The notes: generated from the sequence alone by a model not told the origin. A stretch of 25,766 nucleotides of DNA from an uncultured cyanobacterium (GCA_946221495.1 CAMIFA010000061.1:1-25766), one strand, 5' to 3'. Positions 1 to 8,352 are shown, counted from the first letter of the stretch. A program made the numbers and translations.

Positions 1-2
1 TA

Positions 3-125
3 TCTAAACAATTAGAAACATCTGAATCTGATAAATTTCGTCAATCCACTAATACTTTTACTAAAATTAATGCCTATCCTCTATGTAAAAAATACTTTTC
101 GATATTATCGAAAAATTCTAATTGA
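3..125 (+). CDS. Possible 3' end of an unidentified gene entering from the left
   Basis: A reading frame is open from the window edge for 40 codons and stops at TGA 123-125. The peptide is polar, starts SKQLETSESDKF and ends KKYFSILSKNSN; I recognise no family. An 8-bp perfect stem (TTTTCGAT/ATCGAAAA, 96-114) lies just inside its 3' end without a following T-run. In DNA this A+T-rich an open frame of this length can arise by chance, so this is a weak call. Confidence 0.2.
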   Translation, partial: SKQLETSESDKFRQSTNTFTKINAYPLCKKYFSILSKNSN

Positions 126-467
126 TTTACTGCTTAAATACTTCAATGTAAATTAGTTGTATAAATTGTAATATAGCAAATTTAATAACAAGCAAATAAA
201 AATTGTTAATGGATTATTTAAACGGGAAAACTTGAATAGAGAGGATACGTTAGAACACTTTGCACACACTTAACCCATGTATAAAACTGACACTGAGATG
301 GACTCTGTTGTCAATGAAGCAAAATGACCACGCCTTCAATGCTTTACCAAGTAGAAGATAGCTTCCTATATTTGCTCAAAGAAACATACTTCTTAAATAG
401 CTACCAAGACTAACGCTATTAAATTCATACCATTTCATGATGATTTTTCTGCTACACAAGTCACTTA
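126..467. other. Intergenic region upstream of the sigma factor gene
   Basis: About 340 bases, A+T-rich and without a recognisable gene. It must contain the sigma-factor promoter if that gene is transcribed on its own, but I see no convincing -35/-10 pair or Shine-Dalgarno sequence at a sensible distance from 468. No RNA gene or repeat is apparent. Confidence 0.4.
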
Positions 468-1439
468 ATGCAAACTTATATGAAAAAAACTCGTATAGCT
501 ACTGACTTTTTAGGTACTTACTTACGTGAGATTGGTCGTGTACCACTACTAACCCACGAGCAAGAAATTTTGTATGCTCAACAGGTGCAACACTCTACTG
601 CCTTGCAGTTGGTGAAAGAGTTTCTTATTGAACAGTTAGATCACCAACCAACGCTTGATGAGTGGGCTAAAGCCACAGGCATATTAGATAGCACTGAGTT
701 GACAAAGGCGATCGCTCTTGGTGAAACTGCCAAGCGCAAAATGATGGAAGCAAACTTACGATTAGTAGTTTCCATCGCTAAAAAGTACACTAAGCGCAAT
801 GTAGAACTGTTGGACTTGATTCAGGAAGGTACTATCGGCTTGCAACGAGCGGTAGAGAAGTTCGATCCCACCAAGGGATATCGATTTTCGACTTACGCCT
901 ATTGGTGGATTCGGCAAGCGATCACGAGGGCGATCGCGGTTCAAGGTCGCACTATTCGTTTACCTATTCACATTACCGAGAAGCTAAACAAAATTAAGAA
1001 AGTACAGCGTCAGCTATCCCAACATCTGGGACATACCCCTACAGCTTCTGAGATAGCGGCAGAATTAAAATTGACTTCCAAGCAGGTGCAAGAGTACCTA
1101 GAGTGGGCAAGGCTACCACTGTCTTTAGACTTGCGTGTGGGAGATAACCAAGATACTGAATTGGGAGAACTGTTAGAAGACTCTGCCTCTCCAGAAGAGT
1201 TGGTCATCCAGTCTTCTTTGTTTAACGACTTAGAGCAACTGATGGCAATAAATCTGACACCGCAACAACGGAAGGTGTTAACTCTACATTTTGGTCTGGT
1301 GGATGGGCAAGCGTTAACTCTTGAGAAAATAGGCGAGATCCTCAACATTAGCCGAGCACGAGTGCGGCAGATCGAGCGCGAAGCTTTAATTAAACTGCAC
1401 AGGCACAAAGCTGATATGCGTGAGTACCTCATTAGCTAA
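468..1439 (+). CDS. RNA polymerase sigma factor, RpoD-like group 2
   Basis: This is a sigma-70 family factor that directs RNA polymerase to promoters. Region 1.2 is at residues 13-40 (DFLGTYLREIGRVPLL). Region 2, for core binding, -10 recognition and melting, is at about 88-160, with NLRLVVSIAKKYTKR, DLIQEGTIGLQRAVEKFD and the YAYWWIRQAITRAI helix. Region 3 is at about 168-245 and region 4, with the -35 helix-turn-helix (ISRARVRQIEREAL), at about 255-312. At 323 residues with no long acidic region 1.1, it fits the non-essential group-2 factors of cyanobacteria, used in stress, dark or nutrient adaptation, rather than the housekeeping SigA. An in-frame ATG at 480 is an alternative start. The subgroup (SigB, C, D or E) cannot be decided by eye, so no symbol is given. 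No anti-sigma gene is adjacent. Confidence 0.95.
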   Translation: MQTYMKKTRIATDFLGTYLREIGRVPLLTHEQEILYAQQVQHSTALQLVKEFLIEQLDHQPTLDEWAKATGILDSTELTKAIALGETAKRKMMEANLRLVVSIAKKYTKRNVELLDLIQEGTIGLQRAVEKFDPTKGYRFSTYAYWWIRQAITRAIAVQGRTIRLPIHITEKLNKIKKVQRQLSQHLGHTPTASEIAAELKLTSKQVQEYLEWARLPLSLDLRVGDNQDTELGELLEDSASPEELVIQSSLFNDLEQLMAINLTPQQRKVLTLHFGLVDGQALTLEKIGEILNISRARVRQIEREALIKLHRHKADMREYLIS

Positions 1440-1568
1440 GTCAAGTTTGAAGTGCCTATTTCAAGCAACAAACTACTCTTGCTTAAATGTATCAGCTTCT
1501 GCTTAAGATTTTTGGAGAATATTCAAACAGTTACAATCAATTGATTGCCAATTTGTAAGAACACTGCT

Positions 1569-1865
1569 ATGACAACTCATAAGCCTCGCTTGCGTCAGCT
1601 ACATCGCATCGTTGCCCCAATTATGATTCTGCCAGTGCTACTAACCTTAATTACTGGTTCGCTCTATCAACTTGTAGATATTGGAGGCAAAGGTGATGCC
1701 TTTCAATGGTTACTAAATATTCATAAGGGTCATTTCGGGATTGTTAATTTAGAGATAATTTATCCATTTTTAAATGCTTTGGGTTTACTAACCTTAGCAA
1801 TTACTGGAATTTTGATGTGGCTTGAAATGCAACGCACCACAAGAAAACGTTACGGACGGAATTGA
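1569..1865 (+). CDS. Small PepSY-associated-type membrane protein
   Basis: A protein of 98 residues with two hydrophobic segments (about 16-35 and 65-85). Its layout matches the TM part of PepSY-associated membrane proteins: a first helix beginning LHRIVAPIMILPVLLTLITG, an IHKGHFG motif, and a second helix ending LAITGILMW, followed by a basic tail. It lacks a periplasmic PepSY domain, so it is only the two-helix core. An in-frame TTG at 1545 is possible, but ATG at 1569 is preferred because the added residues are unlike the family. A frameshifted relative lies at 12000-12241, and a soluble PepSY protein is at 7191-7802. Function is unknown; the family is often linked to sensor kinases, metal or redox stress. 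Confidence 0.7.
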   Translation: MTTHKPRLRQLHRIVAPIMILPVLLTLITGSLYQLVDIGGKGDAFQWLLNIHKGHFGIVNLEIIYPFLNALGLLTLAITGILMWLEMQRTTRKRYGRN

Positions 1866-1911
1866 AAAATATTGAAGTATTCAAGCCACTTAATATTCTT
1901 TTTGTTAGGTA

Positions 1912-2595
1912 CTACACGCCTCTCAATGCTTGTAGTTTCAGCATTATAATGCAGATCATCAACCAAAGGAATCCTACTCCATAACCTGCAATTACATCGG
2001 TTGGCCAATGTACTCCTAAATATAGCCGACTCAATCCAATAGCAGCAATCGCTACTACTGCTAAACTATAAATAATTTTGGCATATTTGGGATAGTGAGT
2101 TGCTAACAAGTAAGCCAAAAATCCGTATAGCACTAAAGAGCCTAAAGCATGACCGCTAGGAAAGCTAAAAGATTTTTCAGAAATTAAGAGCCTCCAAAGT
2201 TGGGGACGAGGCTTACTAAAAAATAGCTTCAGTCCTGTATTTAAAATCAAGGCTCCCAAACAGGCGAGCGCAAATATCTTAGCTTCTTGTCGAGAACGCC
2301 GCCAAAGTATAGCTAAAGTAACTACTACAATCAACACTACAAAGCTGGGATTACCTAGTTGAGTTATTGTTAGCATTACAGCATCAAGACTTGGATTAGC
2401 GTACTTGTGCAACCACAATAGCCAAGATGTATCGAAGGCAAAGGCTTCTCGCTCTAACACTTCTTCAAAAAGCTTTGCTAGTAGAAAAAGTACAAGTAGG
2501 CAAGTCGCAAGCCCGACAATACCAATTGTGGCAATTAAAGGAGCCAAACGGGAATACACATGGCGTAGCCAGAAAATATAAATTTTGCGAATCAT
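1912..2595 (-). CDS. PAP2-family membrane phosphatase (lipid phosphatase-like)
   Basis: An integral membrane phosphatase of the PAP2 superfamily with several hydrophobic segments and the complete tripartite active site: K123-x6-R130-P131 (KLFFSKPRP), PSGH at 146-149, and S189-R190-x5-H196-x3-D200 (SRLYLGVHWPTD). In related bacterial proteins these residues dephosphorylate phosphatidate, phosphatidylglycerol phosphate or undecaprenyl pyrophosphate at the membrane surface; the substrate here cannot be deduced. Length (227 aa) is normal. A TTG at 2601 would add two residues; ATG at 2595 is preferred. It converges with the PepSY-type gene ending at 1865. Confidence 0.93.
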   Translation of the reverse strand: MIRKIYIFWLRHVYSRLAPLIATIGIVGLATCLLVLFLLAKLFEEVLEREAFAFDTSWLLWLHKYANPSLDAVMLTITQLGNPSFVVLIVVVTLAILWRRSRQEAKIFALACLGALILNTGLKLFFSKPRPQLWRLLISEKSFSFPSGHALGSLVLYGFLAYLLATHYPKYAKIIYSLAVVAIAAIGLSRLYLGVHWPTDVIAGYGVGFLWLMICIIMLKLQALRGV

Positions 2596-2601
2596 ATACA
2601 A

Positions 2602-3228
2602 GTTTGTTTTCTCAAAGAATTTTATATCTTATGTAATAATTGTCAAAAACTTTAAAAGGCACTTCTAGTAATTACAATTATTGTTTATACTCTTGTTGCT
2701 AAAATATTGAAATAATGTAATACTGCCGCTTTTATTGAAATATATATATGACTGAATTAGTAAGAAATACTATAGATAGCTTATCCTAATGCCACCAGAT
2801 TCAGTAAATTAGCTAACCTTTAATATACTAAATAAAATACACTGAAAATAAAACTTGTTTTTGACTTTATTAAAAATATTAAGTTTGAAGAAATAATTTG
2901 GTTAATTATAGAGATAAACTAAAGCTTTTTTTAAAGAATCCTTCTTTTTAATCAAATTTAAAAAAACTCTAACAACACAAGAATTCTCAAGCTATTTTGA
3001 AGTGTTAGAACTATTGAAACTCAGTTTTTAAATTGCCATTTGAATTAAAATTAGCCATGATATTTGTAAAGCACGTTCGACACAAAGTAAGACCAACACA
3101 TAGTAGACTGTTTTTGTAGAAGAATGCGGCAGTAGTTACCAAGTGCGCTCGCTCAAATAATTAAATATTCAAATGCTTTTAGCCTTGAAGATGCTATATA
3201 TTTCTATAAAAGCTATCCCTACATTGAG
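2602..3228. other. Long A+T-rich intergenic region
   Basis: About 630 bases, strongly A+T-rich, between the divergently oriented PAP2 gene (-) and DUF1345 gene (+). It should hold both promoters. I see no open frame of substance, no RNA gene and no clear repeat. Confidence 0.4.
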
Positions 3229-3885
3229 TTGTTAAGGCACATAGACGCAAGACCCCGACTACTCATTTCCATAATGATTTCTACTTTGGCATACATTCTA
3301 CTCCCCTCTTGGATGCTACTGCCGACTCGCATTATTGTTACTTGGGATATAGGCGTTGTCTGTTTCTTATCTTTGGCTTGGTCAATAATAAATACTGCCA
3401 ACCCCAAACAAATGCGCCGTAGCGCCCAGCGTCAGGACGAAAGCCGTTTGACAATCCTAATCCTAGTTGTTGCAGCAGCCTGTGCCAGCTTACTCGCTAT
3501 TGGTTTCATGCTTAAAGGTAGTAAAAATATTCCTGAGTGGGTATTGACGCTACACATAGCCCTGGCGGTTTTAACAGTTGTTGTTTCCTGGCTGCTTACC
3601 CACACAATGTTTGCTTTGTACTACGCACATCTCTACTACCGTAATGACAGAGAAAGTGGTACTGAAGGAAATGCCAAAGGCTTAGATTTTCCCGAGGAAA
3701 AACAACCTGATTATTGGGACTTTCTCTACTTTTCTTTGGTAATTGGGATGACGTGCCAAGTTTCAGATGTTCAAGTAACATCACGCTCTATGAGACGGCT
3801 AGCTCTAATGCATGGGGTATTAACCTTTTTCTTCAATACAGTAATTCTGGCGCTCAGTATCAATATTGTTGCTGGTTTACTCTGA
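3229..3885 (+). CDS. DUF1345 family membrane protein
   Basis: A protein of 218 residues with about five hydrophobic segments. It matches the DUF1345 family layout: short basic N-terminus (RHIDARPRL), two helices, the polar NPKQMRRSAQRQDESR loop, another helix pair including HTMFALYYAHLYY, then a characteristic DYWDFLYFSLVIGMTCQVSD segment and a final FFFNTVILALSINI helix. The biochemical role of DUF1345 is not known. The start is a TTG, the first in-frame start before the conserved region; no strong Shine-Dalgarno is visible. The gene stands alone on this strand. Confidence 0.88.
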   Translation: MLRHIDARPRLLISIMISTLAYILLPSWMLLPTRIIVTWDIGVVCFLSLAWSIINTANPKQMRRSAQRQDESRLTILILVVAAACASLLAIGFMLKGSKNIPEWVLTLHIALAVLTVVVSWLLTHTMFALYYAHLYYRNDRESGTEGNAKGLDFPEEKQPDYWDFLYFSLVIGMTCQVSDVQVTSRSMRRLALMHGVLTFFFNTVILALSINIVAGLL

Positions 3886-4055
3886 TCTTTCTTAACCCAG
3901 TTAAGCAGCATAAAGTACCTACTTCACTAAAGGTCTTCTCATCATGCAACAAATTCAAATATTTCTCTGTACTAAGCTGATCGTCATTTAATTTCCTGGG
4001 GCGATCAAGGCTGGCTGTGAACTCTAGCGCCTGTATCTTGCAACTTAAAGACTGA

Positions 4056-5066
4056 TTAGCTTACCAGCGCTCGAATGTGCATTAACTCCAGCCCTTGGTT
4101 AACCAGCCCCAAAAATAATTCTCTGCACCGAGATGTCCAAGGCTCTTTAGGTGGCTTCAGAGCCGACTGAGTAGGAAAGCGCTCAAAAATAATGTCAAGT
4201 TGACTCTGTCCGTCTTCGTTCCATAGCTGCTCAATAGGCTTGAATTCCTCGCGTTGTGGAAAGAGTGGAGCATTATAAACCAGCGTTTTAGCGTACTGAG
4301 TCAAGGGTTTAAAATGGATTGAATACTGTAATCCTTCCACCGGGTCTTCCTTTAACTCAAAGCAAGGAAAGAATTCGGAGTAGCGCTGCCTAGCTTCTTG
4401 AAAGCGGTTGTAAATTTCCTGCTCCCAGCGCTGGCCATAAGAGACTAAAAAAGTATTGTCGGCTGCTGTAGTTGTTTCCGGTCGTTCTACGGTAGACAGG
4501 TGCAAATTACTCTGCTTCCAGCAAGGCAACAGTTGCGCCCGATTTACATTGTTGAGTGAACGGTTGCAAAAGTCATTAGCTATATGCCAGAGTGTTTCGC
4601 GGGGTGGTGAGCTTAACTGCATAGCACCGGAAAAATTAGAGGTACACAGTTCCAGATGATTTCCAAAGGGGTCGTTGAAGTAGAGCGAGGCTTGTCCTGG
4701 CAATCCTACACTTTTAGGTCCATCGGTTGGAATACCCTTGGAGTGGAGAAGTGCTTGCCATGTCATTAGGTCTTCTTTAACCTTAAAAGCAATATGCGGA
4801 TGTACTTCATAGGCGTTGCTCTGCCCCCAAACTTGTAAAAATAGATCCAGTCTTGGACTATTGCCGATAACCACCGAAAAATAAGGGATAGGCTGATGTC
4901 CTTTTGGGGCTACCTCATATGAGTCAATACGAAATATAACTTTACCTCCAAGGACACCTACATAAAACTGTTCAGCAACAGCGAGGTTTTTAACAGGAAT
5001 CGTGATGCAATCAATTCCTAAAAATTGACTATTAATTAAGCTTTTACAGTCGCTTGAATTGCTCAT
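4056..5066 (-). CDS. VOC-family (glyoxalase-fold) protein with an extra C-terminal domain
   Basis: Residues about 13-145 form a vicinal-oxygen-chelate domain: it opens FLGIDCITIPVKNLAVAEQF, carries a HIAFKV segment and closes with the typical FNDPFGNHLELC strand. Members are metal-dependent lyases, dioxygenases or antibiotic-binding proteins, so no reaction can be assigned. The remaining roughly 190 residues, about 150-336, are not a second VOC repeat. They are mixed and mostly helical (WEQEIYNRFQEARQRYSEFF), with no motif I recognise. Possible starts are TTG 5099, ATG 5081 and ATG 5066; 5066 is chosen because GAGA lies about seven bases ahead of it. A short hairpin lies upstream at 5139-5169. 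Confidence 0.8.
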   Translation of the reverse strand: MSNSSDCKSLINSQFLGIDCITIPVKNLAVAEQFYVGVLGGKVIFRIDSYEVAPKGHQPIPYFSVVIGNSPRLDLFLQVWGQSNAYEVHPHIAFKVKEDLMTWQALLHSKGIPTDGPKSVGLPGQASLYFNDPFGNHLELCTSNFSGAMQLSSPPRETLWHIANDFCNRSLNNVNRAQLLPCWKQSNLHLSTVERPETTTAADNTFLVSYGQRWEQEIYNRFQEARQRYSEFFPCFELKEDPVEGLQYSIHFKPLTQYAKTLVYNAPLFPQREEFKPIEQLWNEDGQSQLDIIFERFPTQSALKPPKEPWTSRCRELFLGLVNQGLELMHIRALVS

Positions 5067-5138
5067 AATTGTTCTCTTCATCCTTGATAATAACTGCAAG
5101 GAAACTTAGGTTACTTATTAGCGTAGTAGTTGAGTATG

Positions 5139-5169
5139 TCAAAGCTATGGCAAAGGCATAGCACTTTGA
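5139..5169 (-). promoter_or_regulatory. Small hairpin upstream of the VOC gene
   Basis: TCAAAG-CTATG pairs with CATAG-(CA)-CTTTGA around a seven-base loop, giving an 11-bp stem with a two-base bulge about 70 bases before the VOC start. There is no T-run, so an intrinsic terminator is unlikely. It may be an operator or a leader structure, or chance. Confidence 0.25.
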
Positions 5170-5386
5170 TGAAGCAGTGTTTCAGAAGTTTATACCAGTT
5201 GAGCAAAAACGTATTTTTTCGTACCTTTGGTTTGTAAACTCATAAGCAAATCACATCGTTTAGGCGCTCACTACAGCAAAGACAACTTACAATTTGCCCT
5301 ATTTATTAAGTTGTTTTCACTTTACGTTATCAGTAACAAGTTAATATAGTGTCTTTTGTTCTCAAGAGCTATATCTGTTAATCAGG

Positions 5387-5944
5387 TCACTCAGGTAGTT
5401 CCAGCCAATCCATCTTCTCAGCCATTACCGCAGCACCAAACCCGATCGCCGGAAGCCCTAGCAGCAATAGCAGAGCACTGCTAATAATCATTGTACGAGT
5501 ACAATATGCTCCCCACTTTAACTGAAACTGGTAGTCGTTTTCTGCTGTAACTGCACAATTTGCCTCGATCGCCGCTAGCAAGGCTAATAGTGGCGGCTGC
5601 TTCAAGCAAGCCTCAATGAGCGCGCCTTCTCCTACATATAGCCTGCGAGTCTTTCTATCTAACAACAGATAATGTTGAGCAGGTTGACCGTCATCCCCAA
5701 AGTGATATTGCTTGAGTAACGGACTGACATGGCGATGGGTGCGGAACATCTGCCACCCCTGGTTACTGCCCGTTCCCACTAACTGACCATCAGAGTAGCA
5801 AAATTGGTTTAACTCCGACTCCCAATACAGTCCCAGCCAACGGGAATTACCAGGATATGCTAATGCTGTTTCTAACGGGTAGGGAGCCATAAACTCAATG
5901 CTATGGATGGAAAGTAACAGCTTGTTCTCGTCGCTATCTGGCAT
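5387..5944 (-). CDS. Hypothetical protein with a C-terminal membrane helix
   Basis: A 185-residue protein that I do not recognise. Residues 1-130 look like a soluble, Trp- and Tyr-rich domain (SRWLGLYWESELNQF, GWQMFRTHRHVSPLL). One strong hydrophobic segment (about 152-172, MIISSALLLLLGLPAIGFGAAV) is followed by a short acidic tail (EKMDWLELPE). The order suggests a tail-anchored protein with its bulk in the cytoplasm. The start is a normal ATG at 5944. It stands alone on the minus strand between the VOC and secreted-protein genes, with two GAGCGCTC octamers close upstream (6000 and 6038). A real gene is likely from codon pattern and ATG start, but the function is unknown. Confidence 0.7.
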   Translation of the reverse strand: MPDSDENKLLLSIHSIEFMAPYPLETALAYPGNSRWLGLYWESELNQFCYSDGQLVGTGSNQGWQMFRTHRHVSPLLKQYHFGDDGQPAQHYLLLDRKTRRLYVGEGALIEACLKQPPLLALLAAIEANCAVTAENDYQFQLKWGAYCTRTMIISSALLLLLGLPAIGFGAAVMAEKMDWLELPE

Positions 5945-6103
5945 TTACTCGAACCTCTTTAAGATTCTCGACCTACTTTTTAGTTTCTGTCGTTGTTCAG
6001 AGCGCTCTAAAATGAAATTTTAAGCGGTGATACACCAGAGCGCTCCTTAATTTAATGACCTTAGTTTCCAGGTAAATTAACGCCAAATTTGGCGATTCAT
6101 TAC

Positions 6104-6889
6104 TTACTTGAATACTTTTTCAAGATTGTCTACTTCGTCTAATATGGGGGTAGCAAGACGACCGTAATCATTAGGTGACTTTGCTGCTTTAATACGGGTA
6201 ACGAGGTGGTTAAATTTCTGTGCTTGGGTAGAGCCTCCGTGAGCATTGATTGATGGGTGTACTTTATTCCAAGTTCGTTGTATTTCACTAGCAGTAGTTT
6301 CCAGCTTGGCTGTATTTCCTGTTGCCGCCCAAATCTCTAATTCACGACCGTAATAGTCAAGCAATGTTACCTCAACTGGCACTTTCGGCTCAAATTGGTT
6401 TGTCATTTTAGCTGCGATTAGTGTTACTTGATTGGCATCGTGCATTGTTGCTTGGCGATTTGTAGTCCTCACAGCTTCGCTGAGGACTACAATGCTTTTG
6501 TTCAACTGCGCGGTCTGTTTACCCGCTATTTCACTGGGGAGATTTTTGGCTGCATTTTGAAGCGAGGTGAGATTAGCTGTGGCTTTTTTCCAATCGCTTA
6601 CTTTAGCCATATCGTAAACAGTTTCACCGTACTCACCTACTTGACTGAGGGATACTGGAACCTTATCATCGTTTACTTCACTTTCACTATCATTCATTGA
6701 ATCAGGAACTTCTTTAGAGTCGTTGACCTCTCGCTCTTGATTGCTGGTTTGAGCAACTTGGCTACTGTGAGATGAAAGCATAATAGCTGCGTTACGAGAT
6801 TCGGTTGTGGACATTGCTCTTGCTACTCCACCAAGCCCCAAAATTCCCATAAAAGCAGTAATAAAAATAATCTTTTTTGAAGTGTTCAT
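6104..6889 (-). CDS. Hypothetical exported protein, paired with the divergent PepSY gene
   Basis: A 261-residue protein with an N-terminal signal peptide (KKIIFITAFMGILGLGGVARA, probable cleavage after ARA). An acidic Ser/Glu/Asp linker follows (about 45-78), then a mainly helical domain (about 85-261) of unknown fold, with heptad-like patterns (TANLTSLQNAAKNL, LNKSIVVLSEAVRTTNRQ) and the segment VEVTLLDYYGRELEIWAATG. It is probably periplasmic or extracellular. Its first 55 residues resemble those of the divergent PepSY protein: both have KII, AF, LGL-G, R, then AIM-x2-H, Q-x-A and E-x-ND at similar spacing. Both genes also share upstream sequence in mirror orientation, suggesting common regulation. 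Confidence 0.75.
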   Translation of the reverse strand: MNTSKKIIFITAFMGILGLGGVARAMSTTESRNAAIMLSSHSSQVAQTSNQEREVNDSKEVPDSMNDSESEVNDDKVPVSLSQVGEYGETVYDMAKVSDWKKATANLTSLQNAAKNLPSEIAGKQTAQLNKSIVVLSEAVRTTNRQATMHDANQVTLIAAKMTNQFEPKVPVEVTLLDYYGRELEIWAATGNTAKLETTASEIQRTWNKVHPSINAHGGSTQAQKFNHLVTRIKAAKSPNDYGRLATPILDEVDNLEKVFK

Positions 6890-6891
6890 TG

Positions 6892-6957
6892 AGTGAAATT
6901 CTTTTGTTCTAGATTTGTAATTTCACTTTAAACAGCGAAGGTCAAGAAGTTGGAAAG
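6892..6957 (-). promoter_or_regulatory. Promoter/leader of the 6104-6889 gene, mirrored upstream of 7191
   Basis: Read on the minus strand, this segment begins CTTTCCAACTTCTTGACC, has AGTGAAAT about 10 bases later and TTTCAC just before the start codon. The plus-strand copy at 7124-7190 has the same three blocks in the same order. TTGACC can be a -35 box with AATTAC as a weak -10 box 17 bases on. Confidence 0.5.
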
Positions 6958-7005
6958 ATTAACCGTTACTTTGAAAAAATCTGTGGAGCGCTCGCTTTGA
7001 ATACA

Positions 7006-7053
7006 ACTCAATCTTTTAACTAAAGGTGGACTCAATCTTTTAACTAAAAGTGG
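7006..7053 (+). repeat. 24-bp tandem duplication in the divergent intergenic region
   Basis: Two adjacent 24-base units (7006-7029 and 7030-7053), each beginning ACTCAATCTTTTAACTAAA, differ at one base. They lie roughly between the two mirrored promoter blocks, so they could be regulator sites or simply a slippage duplication. Confidence 0.7.
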
Positions 7054-7123
7054 ACTAACTATCAACGCCAACTCAAACATTTATTCCAACTGTTTAAATA
7101 TAAATTTACCGAATGTAATCTAA

Positions 7124-7190
7124 CTTTCCAAGTTCTTGACTTTTGTTACCTACAGTGAAATAACCAACCCAGATTAAGGGATTTCACATC
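7124..7190 (+). promoter_or_regulatory. Promoter/leader of the PepSY gene, mirror copy of 6892-6957
   Basis: CTTTCCAAGTTCTTGACTTT at 7124-7143 matches the minus-strand copy at 6937-6957 in about 18 of 21 positions over the extended block. It is followed by AGTGAAAT and, just before the ATG, by ATTTCACATC. TTGACT can act as -35 with AATAAC as -10, 17 bases on. Confidence 0.5.
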
Positions 7191-7802
7191 ATGAAAACTG
7201 TAACTAAAATTATCCTAGCAGCAGCCTTTGCCAGTTCTTTGGGTCTTAGTGGCTTAGTACGAACCGTGTATGCAAAGCAACCACAATCTCAGGTGGCAAT
7301 TATGCCCCAGCATCACAACAATACCCAAATAGCTGAAGCTAGTGATGGTGACGGCGAAGCCAATGATGACACAGAAGCGCCTGAAAATACCAGAAAGTCT
7401 CAGTCCTTAGCCATGAATCAAAATCGCACTGAGAATCAACAGTCTGAAGCTAGTGATGGTGATGGTGAAACTAACGACGATGCAGAAGAACAGCAAGAAG
7501 CAGCTAAACTGCAATCCTTGGCTAAAATCACGCTCCAACAAGCTCAACAAGCAGCTGAAAGCGCTGTAGCAGGGAAAGCAAGTAGTGTTGAGTTGGAAAA
7601 TGAAAACGGCAACCTAGTCTATGCCGTAGAAATTGGTAAGCAAGAAGTTAAAGTGGACGCTGGCAATGGTCGAGTTCTCTACACTGAAAATGAAAACCAA
7701 GAGGATGAAAAGAATGAAGCTTCTCGCCCCAAGAGCAGCATTCAAATTCCTAATAATGATGGTGAAGCCAAGGATTATGGCGCAGGACAGCAAGGGGGCT
7801 AA
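7191..7802 (+). CDS. Exported acidic protein with a PepSY domain
   Basis: A 203-residue secreted protein. Its signal peptide (KIILAAAFASSLGLSGLVRT) probably cleaves after VYA at about 28. Two acidic repeats, EASDGDGE(A/T)NDD, occupy about 49-60 and 86-97, with a partial third (NNDGEAKDYG) near the C-terminus; such Asp/Gly runs could bind Ca2+ or other metals. A PepSY domain follows at about 112-165, with the usual helix (TLQQAQQAAESAVAGKASSVEL) and two strands (YAVEIGKQEVKVDAGNGRVL). PepSY domains are thought to inhibit peptidases or sense the periplasm. A start at ATG 7191 fits the signal peptide. The downstream minus-strand kinase and regulator pair is a plausible controller, but this is inference. 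Confidence 0.85.
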   Translation: MKTVTKIILAAAFASSLGLSGLVRTVYAKQPQSQVAIMPQHHNNTQIAEASDGDGEANDDTEAPENTRKSQSLAMNQNRTENQQSEASDGDGETNDDAEEQQEAAKLQSLAKITLQQAQQAAESAVAGKASSVELENENGNLVYAVEIGKQEVKVDAGNGRVLYTENENQEDEKNEASRPKSSIQIPNNDGEAKDYGAGQQGG

Positions 7803-7901
7803 AACCTACGACTTTAGCTAAAACCGCATTGTCTCAACTGGTTAGCTAGAAGATCAAGTAGAGACTGGTGTGGCGAAGGTTAACTAAATATTAGGTATTT
7901 T

Positions 7902-7932
7902 GGGATTGTTGAAGCAACGCTTCAGCAATCCC
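7902..7932 (+). terminator. Strong hairpin downstream of the PepSY gene
   Basis: GGGATTGTTGAAGC pairs with GCTTCAGCAATCCC around an AAC loop: a 14-bp stem with one G-T wobble, 100 bases after the PepSY stop codon. There is no T-run on the plus strand after it, so it may be a processed 3' end or an imperfect terminator rather than a classical one. Confidence 0.5.
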
Positions 7933-8013
7933 TTACCTACAACATTTAGAGATTGTCTCAAGCAATCAAAACTAACCCAGACTGATAAGTTTGTGTCGGT
8001 TTTGTAGGAATTA

Positions 8014-8352
8014 ATGGAACATCAATTCAAAATCAACCCAAAAAAACTTAGAAAAATCAAACTTGCTAATACATTAGGAGTTTGGGTAATTGCAACTGGA
8101 ATGCTAGCACTTTGTATCCCTCTCGTAACTGTTACTGAAAGCGGTGTTATTTTGCCTTTAGCAGTGATTTCAGGAGCTTCTGTTGCTACAGTTGCTATTT
8201 GGCGAAGATATGACCGTCACACTATTAACAGCGTTGCTTTAGCTAATAGTGTGAAAGACCTAGAGCAAAGAGTAGCTAATTTAGAAGTAATCTGTAGCAA
8301 CGAAGAATTAAATGTTCAAGACAAGCTCAAACAGCTTGAATCAAAAGATTAG
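8014..8352 (+). CDS. Small membrane protein with C-terminal coiled coil
   Basis: A 112-residue protein with a basic N-terminus (INPKKLRKIKLA), two hydrophobic segments (about 20-38 and 46-62) and a cytoplasmic-looking C-terminal heptad region (VKDLEQRVANLEVI, then VQDKLKQLE). AGGA sits five bases before the ATG, a good ribosome binding site. I recognise no family. It lies between the PepSY gene and the exported phosphatase on the same strand, with spaces of about 210 and 90 bases. Confidence 0.7.
   Translation: MEHQFKINPKKLRKIKLANTLGVWVIATGMLALCIPLVTVTESGVILPLAVISGASVATVAIWRRYDRHTINSVALANSVKDLEQRVANLEVICSNEELNVQDKLKQLESKD

Noticed and set aside
1010..1432. Antisense frame of 140 codons inside the sigma factor gene
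   Set aside because: It is the reverse strand of a strongly conserved gene with no motif of its own.
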